In this document: piece after piece, positions 1 through 7,247 of the stretch
How positions within the stretch are numbered: the stretch's first letter is position 1
Layout of the letters: each line of letters begins with the position of its first letter
Source of the DNA: Bacillota bacterium
GTDB lineage: Bacteria > Bacillota_A > Clostridia > Clostridiales > Clostridiaceae
Length of the DNA stretch: 8,804 bases
NCBI GenBank assembly: GCA_021780795.1
Contig: JAJXYA010000355.1
Location: 1-8,804, forward strand
Direction of reading: 5' to 3'
Translations under genes and position numbers: made by a program
The notes under the pieces: generated by a model
The model's input: the letters and a program-made list of their open reading frames with translations, nothing else
Database searches by the model: none
What the model was told of the DNA's origin: nothing

Positions 1-2
1 AT

Positions 3-416
3 TTTAAAAATCAAGGCTACACAGTAGAAAATATGAGCACTGATGAAATAGTTTTTATTAATAATAGTGATAGGTATAGTTATAAAGCTAATAGGTACTT
101 TTTAGGGATATACGATGATATGGTAACTATTTATAAGACAGATAAAAACGGAAACATAATAACCCATAAACTATTTAATTCTAATATATATGAAGTAAAT
201 GGTAAAGAACAACAATATGACTTTGAAGCACAAGATAAGGGTGAATTACAATATATCAAAATAGATGAACTGAAAGAAAAAGATGGCTTAGTGGATAAGT
301 TAATTAAAGGTGGAAAATCTAGCCAAGACATTGATGTTAATGATAATTATGAAAAATGGGAATTCGAAAGTGCTGGAGAGGCTTTTGATTATGCTAGGGG
401 TTTATTAAAGTCTTAA
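3..416 (+). CDS. 3' part of a gene; possible BofC C-terminal-like domain protein
   Basis: The reading frame is open to the left edge (bases 3-32 read FKNQGYTVEN with no stop). The first internal ATG, at 33, has no convincing ribosome binding site, so the gene very probably begins outside the window and this is its C-terminal part of about 137 residues. Numbered from that ATG, residues 20-45 contain YFLGIYDDMVTIYK, which resembles the start of the BofC C-terminal domain (a short 'GIYDG.v.vy' strand pattern). The end, KWEFESAGEAFDYARGLLKS, resembles the 'i.f.s.eea......' end of that domain. BofC in Bacillus is a forespore protein that modulates pro-sigma-K processing, and its gene lies just upstream of ruvAB there, which fits this position. 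The lysine- and aspartate-rich middle is longer than I expect for the domain. The family assignment rests on eye-level similarity and gene order only; that a gene ends here is much more certain. Confidence 0.5.
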   Translation, partial: FKNQGYTVENMSTDEIVFINNSDRYSYKANRYFLGIYDDMVTIYKTDKNGNIITHKLFNSNIYEVNGKEQQYDFEAQDKGELQYIKIDELKEKDGLVDKLIKGGKSSQDIDVNDNYEKWEFESAGEAFDYARGLLKS

Positions 417-448
417 CAAATTGATGTTAAATAAAAAAATATGCATTC

Positions 449-483
449 AAACCTTAAGAAGAATATATTTCTTAAGGTTTTTT
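449..483 (+). terminator. Intrinsic terminator of the upstream gene
   Basis: A perfect 12-base-pair inverted repeat (AAACCTTAAGAA at 449-460, TTCTTAAGGTTT at 469-480) surrounds an 8-base loop. A run of six T (478-483) forms the end of the right arm and the tail. It lies 33 bases after the stop codon at 414-416, as expected for a Rho-independent terminator. It separates the first gene from the ruvA operon. Confidence 0.88.
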
Positions 484-510
484 GACTTGTTTGGATAACT
501 TCTGGAAAAT
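482..510 (+). promoter_or_regulatory. Weak sigma-A promoter candidate for the ruvA operon
   Basis: TTGACT (482-487) matches 5 of 6 bases of the -35 consensus. After 17 bases comes GAAAAT (505-510), 4 of 6 for the -10. The -35 box overlaps the T-tract of the preceding terminator. If used, it gives ruvA an untranslated leader of about 220 bases. A second weak pair is TTGAAT (630-635), 17 bases, TAAAGT (653-658), which would give a leader of about 75 bases. I cannot choose between them. Confidence 0.28.
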
Positions 511-738
511 CAGCAATTTATTAGGCTGAAGATGTTGGTATAGCATAGCTCAGGGGAATTTTTGAACTATAGTAACCTAATATAAAATTGCTAAAAGTTA
601 GACATTTCGATTAATATATGCCTTAATTATTGAATTAATAGCGTTTAGGTGGTAAAGTATTATATAGTCGCCCTGAAAATGTGAGGAGAACAGTTAATAA
701 TTGCTATCTCCACTAGAGAACAACAAGGAGGAAATATT
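484..738 (+). other. Leader region upstream of ruvA without a recognised gene
   Basis: Together with the terminator, this makes 322 bases without a gene. I find no open frame with a ribosome binding site, no tRNA-like or known riboswitch-like fold, and no repeats beyond short AT-only palindromes (for example TTAATT at 623-628 with AATTAA at 633-638). An orphan GAGGAG (683-688) is followed by no useful start codon. The real ribosome binding site for ruvA is AAGGAGG (725-731). Weak promoter boxes are listed separately. Confidence 0.6.
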
Positions 739-1338
739 ATGTACGAATATATAAAAGGAATTTTTATAGGTATTAATAAAGATTACATTGTAGTAGATAA
801 TAATGGTATGGGTTACAAAATATATACCTCCGGAAGTACTATGGCAAAAATGCCTAAAACTAACGAAAGTGTGTTATTATATATAAAACAAATTGTTAGA
901 GAAGATTTTATTGGGCTATATGGTTTTCTAACAAAGGATGAGATAGAGATGTTCAGTCTTGTAATTAGTATAAACGGAGTTGGGGCTAAAGCGGCCTTAT
1001 CACTACTCTCTATTTGCAGTGTTTCAAATTTAAAATATGCTATTGTATCTGGAGATGAAAAAACTATTGTGCGGGCACCAGGTATAGGCAAGAAAATTGC
1101 TCAAAGAATAATTCTAGAGCTCAGAGAAAAAATCCATCTTGAGCAGTCTGCAGTTAATAATTTATCACAGCTCTCAGGTAGTGATTTAGTAGAGGATAGA
1201 AAACTTATAGAAGTTTTAGGAGCCCTTCTTTCACTTGGATATTCTGAAAAGGAAGCGGAAAAGGCTTTAAAAGCTATAAATAAAGAACAATCACTTGAAA
1301 ATATGATTAAAGATTGTTTAAAATATTTAATGAACTAA
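739..1338 (+). CDS. ruvA: Holliday junction branch migration protein RuvA
   Basis: RuvA binds four-way DNA junctions as a tetramer and loads the RuvB ring motors on two opposite arms during recombinational repair. The 199-residue length is normal for the family. Domain I (about 1-64, OB fold) contains [11 protein letters not shown], with the acidic pin residues E55 and D56 at the same positions as in the E. coli protein. Domain II (about 65-140) carries two helix-hairpin-helix DNA-backbone motifs, [10 protein letters not shown] (78-87) and [12 protein letters not shown] (113-124). Domain III (about 152-199), including [18 protein letters not shown], is the flexible three-helix part that contacts RuvB. 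The ATG has AAGGAGG seven bases upstream, and the protein starts with the family-typical MYEYIKG. ruvB follows after 14 bases, so the two are surely co-transcribed. No defect is visible. Confidence 0.97.
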   Translation: MYEYIKGIFIGINKDYIVVDNNGMGYKIYTSGSTMAKMPKTNESVLLYIKQIVREDFIGLYGFLTKDEIEMFSLVISINGVGAKAALSLLSICSVSNLKYAIVSGDEKTIVRAPGIGKKIAQRIILELREKIHLEQSAVNNLSQLSGSDLVEDRKLIEVLGALLSLGYSEKEAEKALKAINKEQSLENMIKDCLKYLMN

Positions 1339-1352
1339 GGTGGGAGTATACT

Positions 1353-2420
1353 ATGGATGATATTGAGGAAAGAATTATTACTTCTTCTATCATTGAAGAA
1401 GACATGGATGCAGAATATTCCCTAAGACCCCAAAAGCTTAGAGAGTATATCGGTCAATCAAAGGTGAAAGAAAAATTGGATATATTTATTAAAGCAGCTC
1501 AAAATAGAGAAGAAGCTCTTGATCATGTGCTTTTATATGGACCTCCTGGCCTTGGTAAGACAACGCTTGCTAATATTATTGCAAAGGAAATGAAAGGAAA
1601 CTTAAAAGTAACCTCTGGACCTGCAATTGAAAGAGCGGGGGATTTGGCATCTATTTTAACTAGTTTGAGCGATTATGATGTGCTTTTTATTGACGAAATA
1701 CATAGGCTTAATAGAGCTGTAGAGGAAATTTTATATCCTGCTATGGAGGATTATGCTTTAGATATCGTAATTGGAAAAGGAGCTTCAGCAAAATCCATCA
1801 GATTGGATTTACCCAAGTTTACACTTATTGGTGCTACAACTAGAATTGGATTATTAACAGCACCTCTTCGTGATCGATTTGGTGTGTTAAGTGCCATGGA
1901 ATATTATACTGAAGATGAGTTGAAAGAAATAATAATTCGTTCCTCCTCTATTTTAAAGGTAGAAATAACGGAAGAAGCAGCAGTGGAAATTGCAAAGCGT
2001 TCAAGAGGTACTCCAAGAATCGCTAATCGCTTGCTTAAGAGGGTTAGAGATTATTGTGATGTTAAGGGAAATGGAATTATAGATTTTAACTTAGCAAAAT
2101 CAGCAGCAGAACTTCTTGAAATAGATAGTGAAGGCTTCGATAGAATTGACAATAAAATGCTTGAGGCAATTATAGATAATTTTAAAGGTGGACCAGTAGG
2201 TATAGAGACTTTATCTTATTTTGTAGGAGAAGAACTAGGAACTTTAGAGGATGTCTATGAGCCTTATTTAATCCAAAAGGGATTTATAATAAGAACTCCA
2301 AGGGGAAGAATAGCTTCTGAAAAGGCCTATAAACATTTACATAGACCTATAAAAAAATCCAATAGAGATGAAAATCTAAAACAATTTACAGTATTTGATG
2401 ATGAAGACAATGAGGTCTAA
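1353..2420 (+). CDS. ruvB: Holliday junction branch migration ATPase RuvB
   Basis: RuvB is the hexameric AAA+ motor that pulls DNA through the RuvA-junction complex. With the ATG at 1353 the protein has 355 residues. Visible motifs are Walker [10 protein letters not shown] (63-71), Walker [11 protein letters not shown] (109-118), sensor 1 GATTR (160-164), the arginine finger in APLRDRFG (R173) and sensor 2 RGTPRIANR (218-226). The C-terminal winged-helix domain (about 265-335) ends with TPRGR (315-319), which contacts DNA. I chose ATG 1353 because AAGGTGGGAG (1337-1346) lies six bases upstream. The same frame could open at TTG 1314 inside ruvA, but that start has no ribosome binding site and would add a non-conserved 13-residue tail. 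The last 23 residues are a charged, acidic tail slightly longer than usual. queA follows after 31 bases. Confidence 0.97.
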   Translation: MDDIEERIITSSIIEEDMDAEYSLRPQKLREYIGQSKVKEKLDIFIKAAQNREEALDHVLLYGPPGLGKTTLANIIAKEMKGNLKVTSGPAIERAGDLASILTSLSDYDVLFIDEIHRLNRAVEEILYPAMEDYALDIVIGKGASAKSIRLDLPKFTLIGATTRIGLLTAPLRDRFGVLSAMEYYTEDELKEIIIRSSSILKVEITEEAAVEIAKRSRGTPRIANRLLKRVRDYCDVKGNGIIDFNLAKSAAELLEIDSEGFDRIDNKMLEAIIDNFKGGPVGIETLSYFVGEELGTLEDVYEPYLIQKGFIIRTPRGRIASEKAYKHLHRPIKKSNRDENLKQFTVFDDEDNEV

Positions 2421-2451
2421 ATGATTTTTACATAAGAAAGGGTGTAGTTTT

Positions 2452-3477
2452 TTGAAAGTAAAGGATTTTTATTTTGACTTACCAGAGGAGCTTATTGCAC
2501 AGCATCCACTTGAAAAAAGAGATGAGTCAAGGCTTATGGTAGTTAATAAAATGAGTAAAGAAATAGAGCACAAGCAGTTCAAAAATATAATTGATTATTT
2601 AAACCCAGGAGATTGCTTAGTACTAAATGACACTAGAGTTTTGCCTGCAAGACTTCTAGGTGTTAAAGAAGGTTCAGGAGGTAAAATGGAATTCCTTCTT
2701 CTTAAGAGAATAGATAAGTACCAATGGGAAACCTTAGTTAAGCCTGGGAAAAGAGCAAAGATTGGAACTAGATTTGTTTTTGGTAATGGAGAGCTAAAGG
2801 CAGAGGTTACAAGTATTTCTGAGGGTGGAAGTAGAATAGTTAGGTTTGAATTTGAAGGAATCTTTGAAGAGGTCTTAGATAAATTAGGAGAAATGCCCCT
2901 ACCACCATATATAACAGAAAAATTAGAAGATAAAGAACGGTATCAGACCGTATTTTCAAGAGAAGTAGGATCAGCAGCAGCCCCTACAGCTGGACTTCAT
3001 TTTACAGAAGACTTACTACAGCAAATTAAAGCTAAGGGTGTACACCTTGCCTTCGTGACACTACATGTAGGGTTAGGAACTTTTAGGCCTGTAAAAGCTG
3101 AAGCTGTGGAAGAACATGAAATGCATTCAGAGTATTATATGCTAAGTGATGAAACTGCAAGGATAATAAATGAAGCAAAAGAAAAGGGTGGCAGAGTAAT
3201 TGCTGTAGGGACTACTTCTAACAGAACCTTAGAAAGTATAGCAGATGAAAATGGCAAAGTATGTGAAAAATCCGGTTGGACAGATATTTTTATCTATCCA
3301 GGGTATAAATTTAAAATTGTTAATGCATTAATAACCAACTTTCATTTACCAGAATCCACACTAATAATGCTTGTTAGCGCATTTGCAGGTCAAGAGTTAG
3401 TTATGGGTGCATATGAGACAGCGGTAAAAGAAAAATATAGATTCTTCAGTTTTGGAGACGCAATGTTTTTATATTAG
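2452..3477 (+). CDS. queA: S-adenosylmethionine:tRNA ribosyltransferase-isomerase QueA
   Basis: QueA transfers and isomerises the ribosyl part of S-adenosylmethionine onto the preQ1 base already placed at position 34 of tRNAs with GUN anticodons, giving epoxyqueuosine. It acts after Tgt, encoded next. The 341-residue length is typical. Family blocks seen are [10 protein letters not shown] (59-68), GEMPLPPYI (146-154), [10 protein letters not shown] (176-185), [11 protein letters not shown] (204-214), [10 protein letters not shown] (295-304) and the C-terminal [10 protein letters not shown] (331-340). The start is TTG at 2452, giving [19 protein letters not shown], the standard N-terminus. A ribosome binding site AAGAAAGGGTG (2434-2444) lies seven bases upstream, and no ATG is better placed. 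The last enzyme of the pathway, epoxyqueuosine reductase (QueG or QueH), is not in the window. Confidence 0.97.
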   Translation: MKVKDFYFDLPEELIAQHPLEKRDESRLMVVNKMSKEIEHKQFKNIIDYLNPGDCLVLNDTRVLPARLLGVKEGSGGKMEFLLLKRIDKYQWETLVKPGKRAKIGTRFVFGNGELKAEVTSISEGGSRIVRFEFEGIFEEVLDKLGEMPLPPYITEKLEDKERYQTVFSREVGSAAAPTAGLHFTEDLLQQIKAKGVHLAFVTLHVGLGTFRPVKAEAVEEHEMHSEYYMLSDETARIINEAKEKGGRVIAVGTTSNRTLESIADENGKVCEKSGWTDIFIYPGYKFKIVNALITNFHLPESTLIMLVSAFAGQELVMGAYETAVKEKYRFFSFGDAMFLY

Positions 3478-3480
3478 TAA

Positions 3481-4641
<1,161 letters not shown>

Positions 4642-4704
4642 TTATTTACTATTAATATGATTAGCCTATAAAAGCAACAATAAAGAATATTGCAAGTTCT
4701 TTAG

Positions 4705-4732
4705 AAAATAATTTTTATAGGAGAATTATTTT
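4705..4732 (+). repeat. AT-only inverted repeat between tgt and yajC
   Basis: AAAATAATT (4705-4713) and AATTATTTT (4724-4732) are exact reverse complements around a 10-base loop. The stem has no G-C pairs, so it would be a poor terminator. It overlaps the promoter candidate of yajC and might be an operator-like palindrome or only a product of base composition. Confidence 0.3.
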
Positions 4733-4740
4733 ATTATAAT
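4712..4740 (+). promoter_or_regulatory. Promoter candidate for yajC
   Basis: A perfect -10 hexamer TATAAT (4735-4740) lies 35 bases before the yajC start. Seventeen bases upstream is TTTTTA (4712-4717), a poor -35. An alternative is TTGCAA (4690-4695), 17 bases, TTTTAT (4713-4718). Either would allow yajC to be transcribed apart from tgt. In sequence this AT-rich, TATAAT matches arise easily by chance. Confidence 0.35.
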
Positions 4741-4775
4741 TTAGAAAAAATATTATTGAAAGGAGGGGAACATAA

Positions 4776-5066
4776 ATGGGACAATTAGGAAGTTTATTAC
4801 CTTTAATATTAATGCTAGGAGTGTTTTATCTAGTAATATTTATACCAGAAAACAAAAGAAAGAAAAAATATGCTGCACTTTTAAATAATTTAAAAGTAAA
4901 TGATGAAGTAATGACTAAAGGCGGTATAATGGGAAAAATCATCAACATTCAAGATGAGTACATTATATTAGAAAGTGGTCCAGACAGAGCTAGAATTAAA
5001 TTGGCGAAAAGTGGAATAAGCACAGTTATGAATTCAAACAGTGCTGAAGTAGTAGAGAAAAAGTAG
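4776..5066 (+). CDS. yajC: Preprotein translocase subunit YajC
   Basis: YajC is a small inner-membrane protein that associates with SecDF and the SecYEG channel; its exact contribution to export is not settled. The 96 residues show one N-terminal membrane helix (about 5-23). Then comes the typical cytosolic part: PENKRKKKYAALLNNLKVND (24-43) followed by EVMTKGGIMGKIINI and EYIILESG, which is the family signature (basic stretch, 'GDEV.T.GGI.G.I', 'D..v.LE'). ATG 4776 has a strong AAAGGAGGGG (4759-4768) seven bases upstream. Position after tgt is conserved in many bacteria. secD, its usual direct neighbour, is here displaced by about 2.2 kb holding a membrane protein and the SCIFF peptide genes. 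Confidence 0.95.
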   Translation: MGQLGSLLPLILMLGVFYLVIFIPENKRKKKYAALLNNLKVNDEVMTKGGIMGKIINIQDEYIILESGPDRARIKLAKSGISTVMNSNSAEVVEKK

Positions 5067-5083
5067 AGAATTAAGTAATAAAA

Positions 5084-5162
5084 CCCCCCTTTTAATCATA
5101 ATTAATATTATAGATTTCAACTAAAAGATATTTTTAATTGAAATTCATAGAAAAGGGGGGGG
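5084..5162 (+). promoter_or_regulatory. Nested hairpin leader that can hide the ribosome binding site of the next gene
   Basis: The outer stem is CCCCCCTTTT (5084-5093) with AAAAGGGGGG (5151-5160), ten perfect pairs. The G-run continues to 5162 and is the ribosome binding site for the ATG at 5168. Inside the loop is a second hairpin: ATTTCAA (5114-5120) with TTGAAAT (5138-5144), extended after one mismatch by TAAAAG (5122-5127) with TTTTTA (5131-5136), using one G-T pair. If the outer stem forms, the ribosome binding site is buried. No T-tract follows on the plus strand, so it is not a normal terminator. It matches no riboswitch class I recognise. Function is inferred from pairing only. Confidence 0.5.
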
Positions 5163-5167
5163 TATAC

Positions 5168-5536
5168 ATGGAAAATAAAGTAAAATATTCTTGTGCTGCA
5201 GAAGGCGCATTTAGGGCTGGAATTTTAACCTTAATTGTATTGGTAATTTATTCTGTAATAACAAGCTATTTACCAGCCAACATGAAGGTAACATCCGTTT
5301 TTTATATTGTAATAACGTTAATTAGTGTGCTTTATGGAGCAATATTTGCTGCAAAAAAAGCAGGCGAAAAAGGTTGGCTAATGGGTCTGTTAGTAGCAGC
5401 TACTTACATGTTGGTTTTGTACCTAGTTAAAGTTTTTGGTGGTGGAAGTACTGCTATTGGTATGAGGGAAGTAGTAAGAACAGTTTTAGCTTTGGGTATA
5501 GGTGCTTTGTCTGGAATGCTTGGAATAAATCTATAG
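5168..5536 (+). CDS. Small four-helix membrane protein, TIGR04086-like
   Basis: The 122-residue protein has unknown function. Four hydrophobic segments are visible: about 15-34, 42-62, 70-90 and 102-120, joined by short loops with few charges (KKAGEKGW at 63-70, GMREVVR at 98-104). There is no signal peptidase site, catalytic motif or transporter signature. Size, layout and position between yajC and the SCIFF gene fit the clostridial family named TIGR04086, which I recall as a neighbour of this peptide system; the name is from memory and context. I take ATG 5168 as start because the G-run (5155-5162) is the ribosome binding site. A TTG at 5138 in the same frame would translate through that G-run and has no site of its own. 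Expression may be controlled by the leader hairpin at 5084-5162. A possible role with the Sec system or SCIFF export is inference. Confidence 0.75.
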   Translation: MENKVKYSCAAEGAFRAGILTLIVLVIYSVITSYLPANMKVTSVFYIVITLISVLYGAIFAAKKAGEKGWLMGLLVAATYMLVLYLVKVFGGGSTAIGMREVVRTVLALGIGALSGMLGINL

Positions 5537-5542
5537 AAATAC

Positions 5543-5571
5543 TTTATTTAACCAAGATATTATGATATAAT
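5543..5571 (+). promoter_or_regulatory. Extended -10 promoter candidate for the SCIFF peptide gene
   Basis: A perfect TATAAT (5566-5571) is preceded by TGA (5563-5565), giving the extended -10 form TGnTATAAT. Seventeen bases upstream is a weak -35, TTTATT (5543-5548), which extended -10 promoters tolerate. Predicted transcription starts near 5578, giving a leader of about 26 bases before the ATG at 5604. Confidence 0.6.
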
Positions 5572-5603
5572 TATACGGAAACTTTACGAATGGAGGAATA
5601 AAA

Positions 5604-5741
5604 ATGAAACATATAAAAACTATAAACAAAACAAACATTAAAGAAAGTTTAAAAAAACCAGGATGTAAGGAATGTGCTAATTCATGTCAATCAGCATGCA
5701 AAACTTCTTGTACAGTAGCTAATTTAGCTTGTGAAAATTAA
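5604..5741 (+). CDS. scfA: SCIFF ribosomal peptide precursor (six cysteines in 45 residues)
   Basis: This small gene encodes a 45-residue precursor of a ribosomally made, post-translationally modified peptide (sactipeptide/ranthipeptide type). It begins MKHIKTINKTNIKESLKK, a leader without cysteines. The core carries exactly six cysteines, C21, C24, C28, C32, C36 and C43, spaced X2, X3, X3, X3, X6. The stretch SCQSACKTSCT is characteristic of the SCIFF family. In the studied C. thermocellum homologue the maturase links Cys32 to Thr37 by a thioether; both residues are present at the same numbers here. The start has GGAGG (5592-5596) seven bases upstream. The maturase gene follows 61 bases later, past a hairpin that may lower its expression. 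The peptide's biological role is unknown to me; family membership is very likely. Confidence 0.95.
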   Translation: MKHIKTINKTNIKESLKKPGCKECANSCQSACKTSCTVANLACEN

Positions 5742-5751
5742 TATTATTAAT

Positions 5752-5785
5752 GGGGCAGTAACTTAGGGTTACTGCTTTAAATTTA
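5752..5785 (+). terminator. Hairpin with short T-rich tail between peptide and maturase genes
   Basis: GCAGTAAC (5755-5762) and GTTACTGC (5768-5775) form eight perfect pairs around the loop TTAGG. Three further G-T pairs can extend the base (5752-5754 with 5776-5778). The tail reads TTTAAATTT. It is weaker than a full terminator, so partial readthrough into scfB is expected. The layout fits an attenuator that keeps precursor transcript above maturase transcript, or a 3' end stabiliser for a short scfA transcript. Confidence 0.65.
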
Positions 5786-5802
5786 GTTAGGAGGAAAAAA
5801 AG

Positions 5803-7167
5803 TTGTCACTAATTCATAAATTTATTCAAGATAGCGAATATTATGTAATTGATGTAAATTCTGGAGCACTACATGTAGTTGATGAAATAGTTTATGATCT
5901 TTTGGATGATAGTGGACTTAAAGAGAAAGAAGAGTTAATAGAAACTTTTAAAGATAAATATACGACAGAAGATATTGAGGAAGTGTATAGCGAAATTCAG
6001 AGCTTAATTCAGGGAGAAATGTTATACACAGGAGATTTATACGAGGCAATTGCAAGGAACAGTGGACAAACAGAGTCTTACATAAAGGCCTTGTGTCTGA
6101 ATATAATACACGATTGTAATTTAAGATGTAAATACTGTTTTGCTGATGAAGGTGAGTACCATGGCTCTCGAAAAGCAATGTCAGCAGAAGTAGGAATGAA
6201 AGCAATAGATTTTGTTATAGAGAAATCTGGACCAAGAAAGAATATTGAAGTGGATTTATTTGGTGGAGAACCACTTATGGCTTTTGATACAATAAAAGAA
6301 ATTGTGGAATATGCTAAAGTACAAGAAAAACTTCATAAAAAAGTTATAAGATTTACCATGACTACCAATGCTACATTACTAAATGACGAGATTATGAAAT
6401 ATATGGATGAAAATATGGGTAATATAGTACTAAGCATAGATGGTAGAAAATCTGTTAATGATAAGGTTAGAACAAGAGTGGATGGAAGCGGTTCTTATGA
6501 TAGAATACTTCCTAATATTCAAAAAATGGTCAATATGAGAGATAAGTCAAAAGCATATTATGTAAGGGGAACCTTCACAAGAGAAAACACTGACTTTTTT
6601 GAAGATGTAAAACATATGGCAGATTTAGGGTTTAAAGAAATATCTATAGAACCAGTAGTGTTACCAGATGAACATGAACTTTCACTTAGAGAGGAAGATT
6701 TACCAACTATTTTTGAGCAATATGATAAATTATATTCAGATATGCTTCAGAGATATAAAGATGGAACTGACTTTAAATTTTACCATTTTAATATAGATTT
6801 GCAAGGTGGACCTTGCGTTTATAAGAGAATATCTGGATGTGGAGCGGGTCATGAATATGTAGCGGTTACACCAGATGGAGATATATACCCTTGCCATCAA
6901 TTTGTAGGTAATGAAGATTTCCTAATGGGAAATATCTATAATGGTATGAATAATAATAAATTAGAACAAGAGTTTAAAGCAGCGCACATTTACAACAAAC
7001 CTAAGTGCAAAGATTGCTGGGCTAGATTTTATTGTAGTGGGGGCTGCCAAGCAAATAACTTTAACTTTAATGGAGATATGCATATTCCTTATGAAATTGG
7101 ATGCCAAATGCAAAAGAAAAGGATAGAATGCGCTATAGCGTTAAAAGCAAAAACAATGGATAAGTAA
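5803..7167 (+). CDS. scfB: Radical SAM/SPASM thioether-forming SCIFF peptide maturase
   Basis: The 454-residue enzyme modifies the adjacent SCIFF peptide, forming Cys-to-Thr thioether links with radicals made from S-adenosylmethionine. Residues 1 to about 80 look like a small peptide-recognition (RRE-type) domain that would bind the leader. The radical SAM core follows: CNLRCKYC gives the iron-sulfur ligands C105, C109 and C112, and LFGGEP (152-157) is the SAM-binding GGE motif. The SPASM domain starts near 338. It has C338, C346, TPDGDIYPC (GX4C, C364), then C402, C405, C411 and C415 (CX2CX5CX3C) and C434, eight candidate ligands for two auxiliary clusters. The start is TTG 5803, with TAGGAGG (5788-5794) eight bases upstream; the N-terminus MSLIHKF fits the family. 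It has no clear promoter of its own and probably depends on readthrough of the hairpin after scfA. No defect is visible. Confidence 0.96.
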   Translation: MSLIHKFIQDSEYYVIDVNSGALHVVDEIVYDLLDDSGLKEKEELIETFKDKYTTEDIEEVYSEIQSLIQGEMLYTGDLYEAIARNSGQTESYIKALCLNIIHDCNLRCKYCFADEGEYHGSRKAMSAEVGMKAIDFVIEKSGPRKNIEVDLFGGEPLMAFDTIKEIVEYAKVQEKLHKKVIRFTMTTNATLLNDEIMKYMDENMGNIVLSIDGRKSVNDKVRTRVDGSGSYDRILPNIQKMVNMRDKSKAYYVRGTFTRENTDFFEDVKHMADLGFKEISIEPVVLPDEHELSLREEDLPTIFEQYDKLYSDMLQRYKDGTDFKFYHFNIDLQGGPCVYKRISGCGAGHEYVAVTPDGDIYPCHQFVGNEDFLMGNIYNGMNNNKLEQEFKAAHIYNKPKCKDCWARFYCSGGCQANNFNFNGDMHIPYEIGCQMQKKRIECAIALKAKTMDK

Positions 7168-7184
7168 AATACATTTACCTAATA

Positions 7185-7213
7185 TTGACTAATTTTGTTA
7201 ATCATAATATAAT
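7185..7213 (+). promoter_or_regulatory. Near-consensus sigma-A promoter of secD-secF
   Basis: TTGACT (7185-7190), a 17-base spacer and TATAAT (7208-7213) match 11 of 12 consensus bases at optimal spacing. Transcription would start near 7220, about 28 bases before the secD ATG. This is the best promoter in the window and indicates that secDF need not be transcribed with scfB. Confidence 0.82.
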
Positions 7214-7247
7214 TGTATTTATGAATAAGCAGCGAAGGGGGATAAAG

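Noticed and set aside
131..331. Minus-strand open frame of 66 residues inside the first gene
   Set aside because: It lies wholly opposite a good plus-strand gene, has low-complexity serine- and leucine-rich composition typical of a shadow frame, and has no plausible ribosome binding site.
473..546. 24-codon minus-strand frame in the ruvA leader
   Set aside because: No ribosome binding site, and it runs into the terminator hairpin.
707..730. CTCC (707-710) pairing with GGAG (727-730) of the ruvA ribosome binding site
   Set aside because: Only four pairs, easily expected by chance.
701..754. Possible 17-residue leader peptide from TTG 701, preceded by GAGGAG at 683-688 and overlapping the ruvA start
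   Set aside because: The spacing to the TTG is too long, the frame is trivially short, and the product shows no attenuation pattern such as repeated regulatory codons.
1314..1352. Upstream TTG start for RuvB within ruvA
   Set aside because: No ribosome binding site, while the ATG at 1353 has a good one and gives the expected N-terminus.
5081..5163. C/G-rich inverted repeat as an intrinsic terminator of yajC
   Set aside because: On the plus strand the right arm runs into a ribosome binding site and start codon with no T-tract. On the minus strand a TTTTATTA tail exists, but there is no minus-strand gene to terminate.
5948..6205. Minus-strand open frame of 85 residues inside scfB
   Set aside because: Antisense to the radical SAM core including the cluster-binding cysteines; composition is that of a reversed AT-rich gene.
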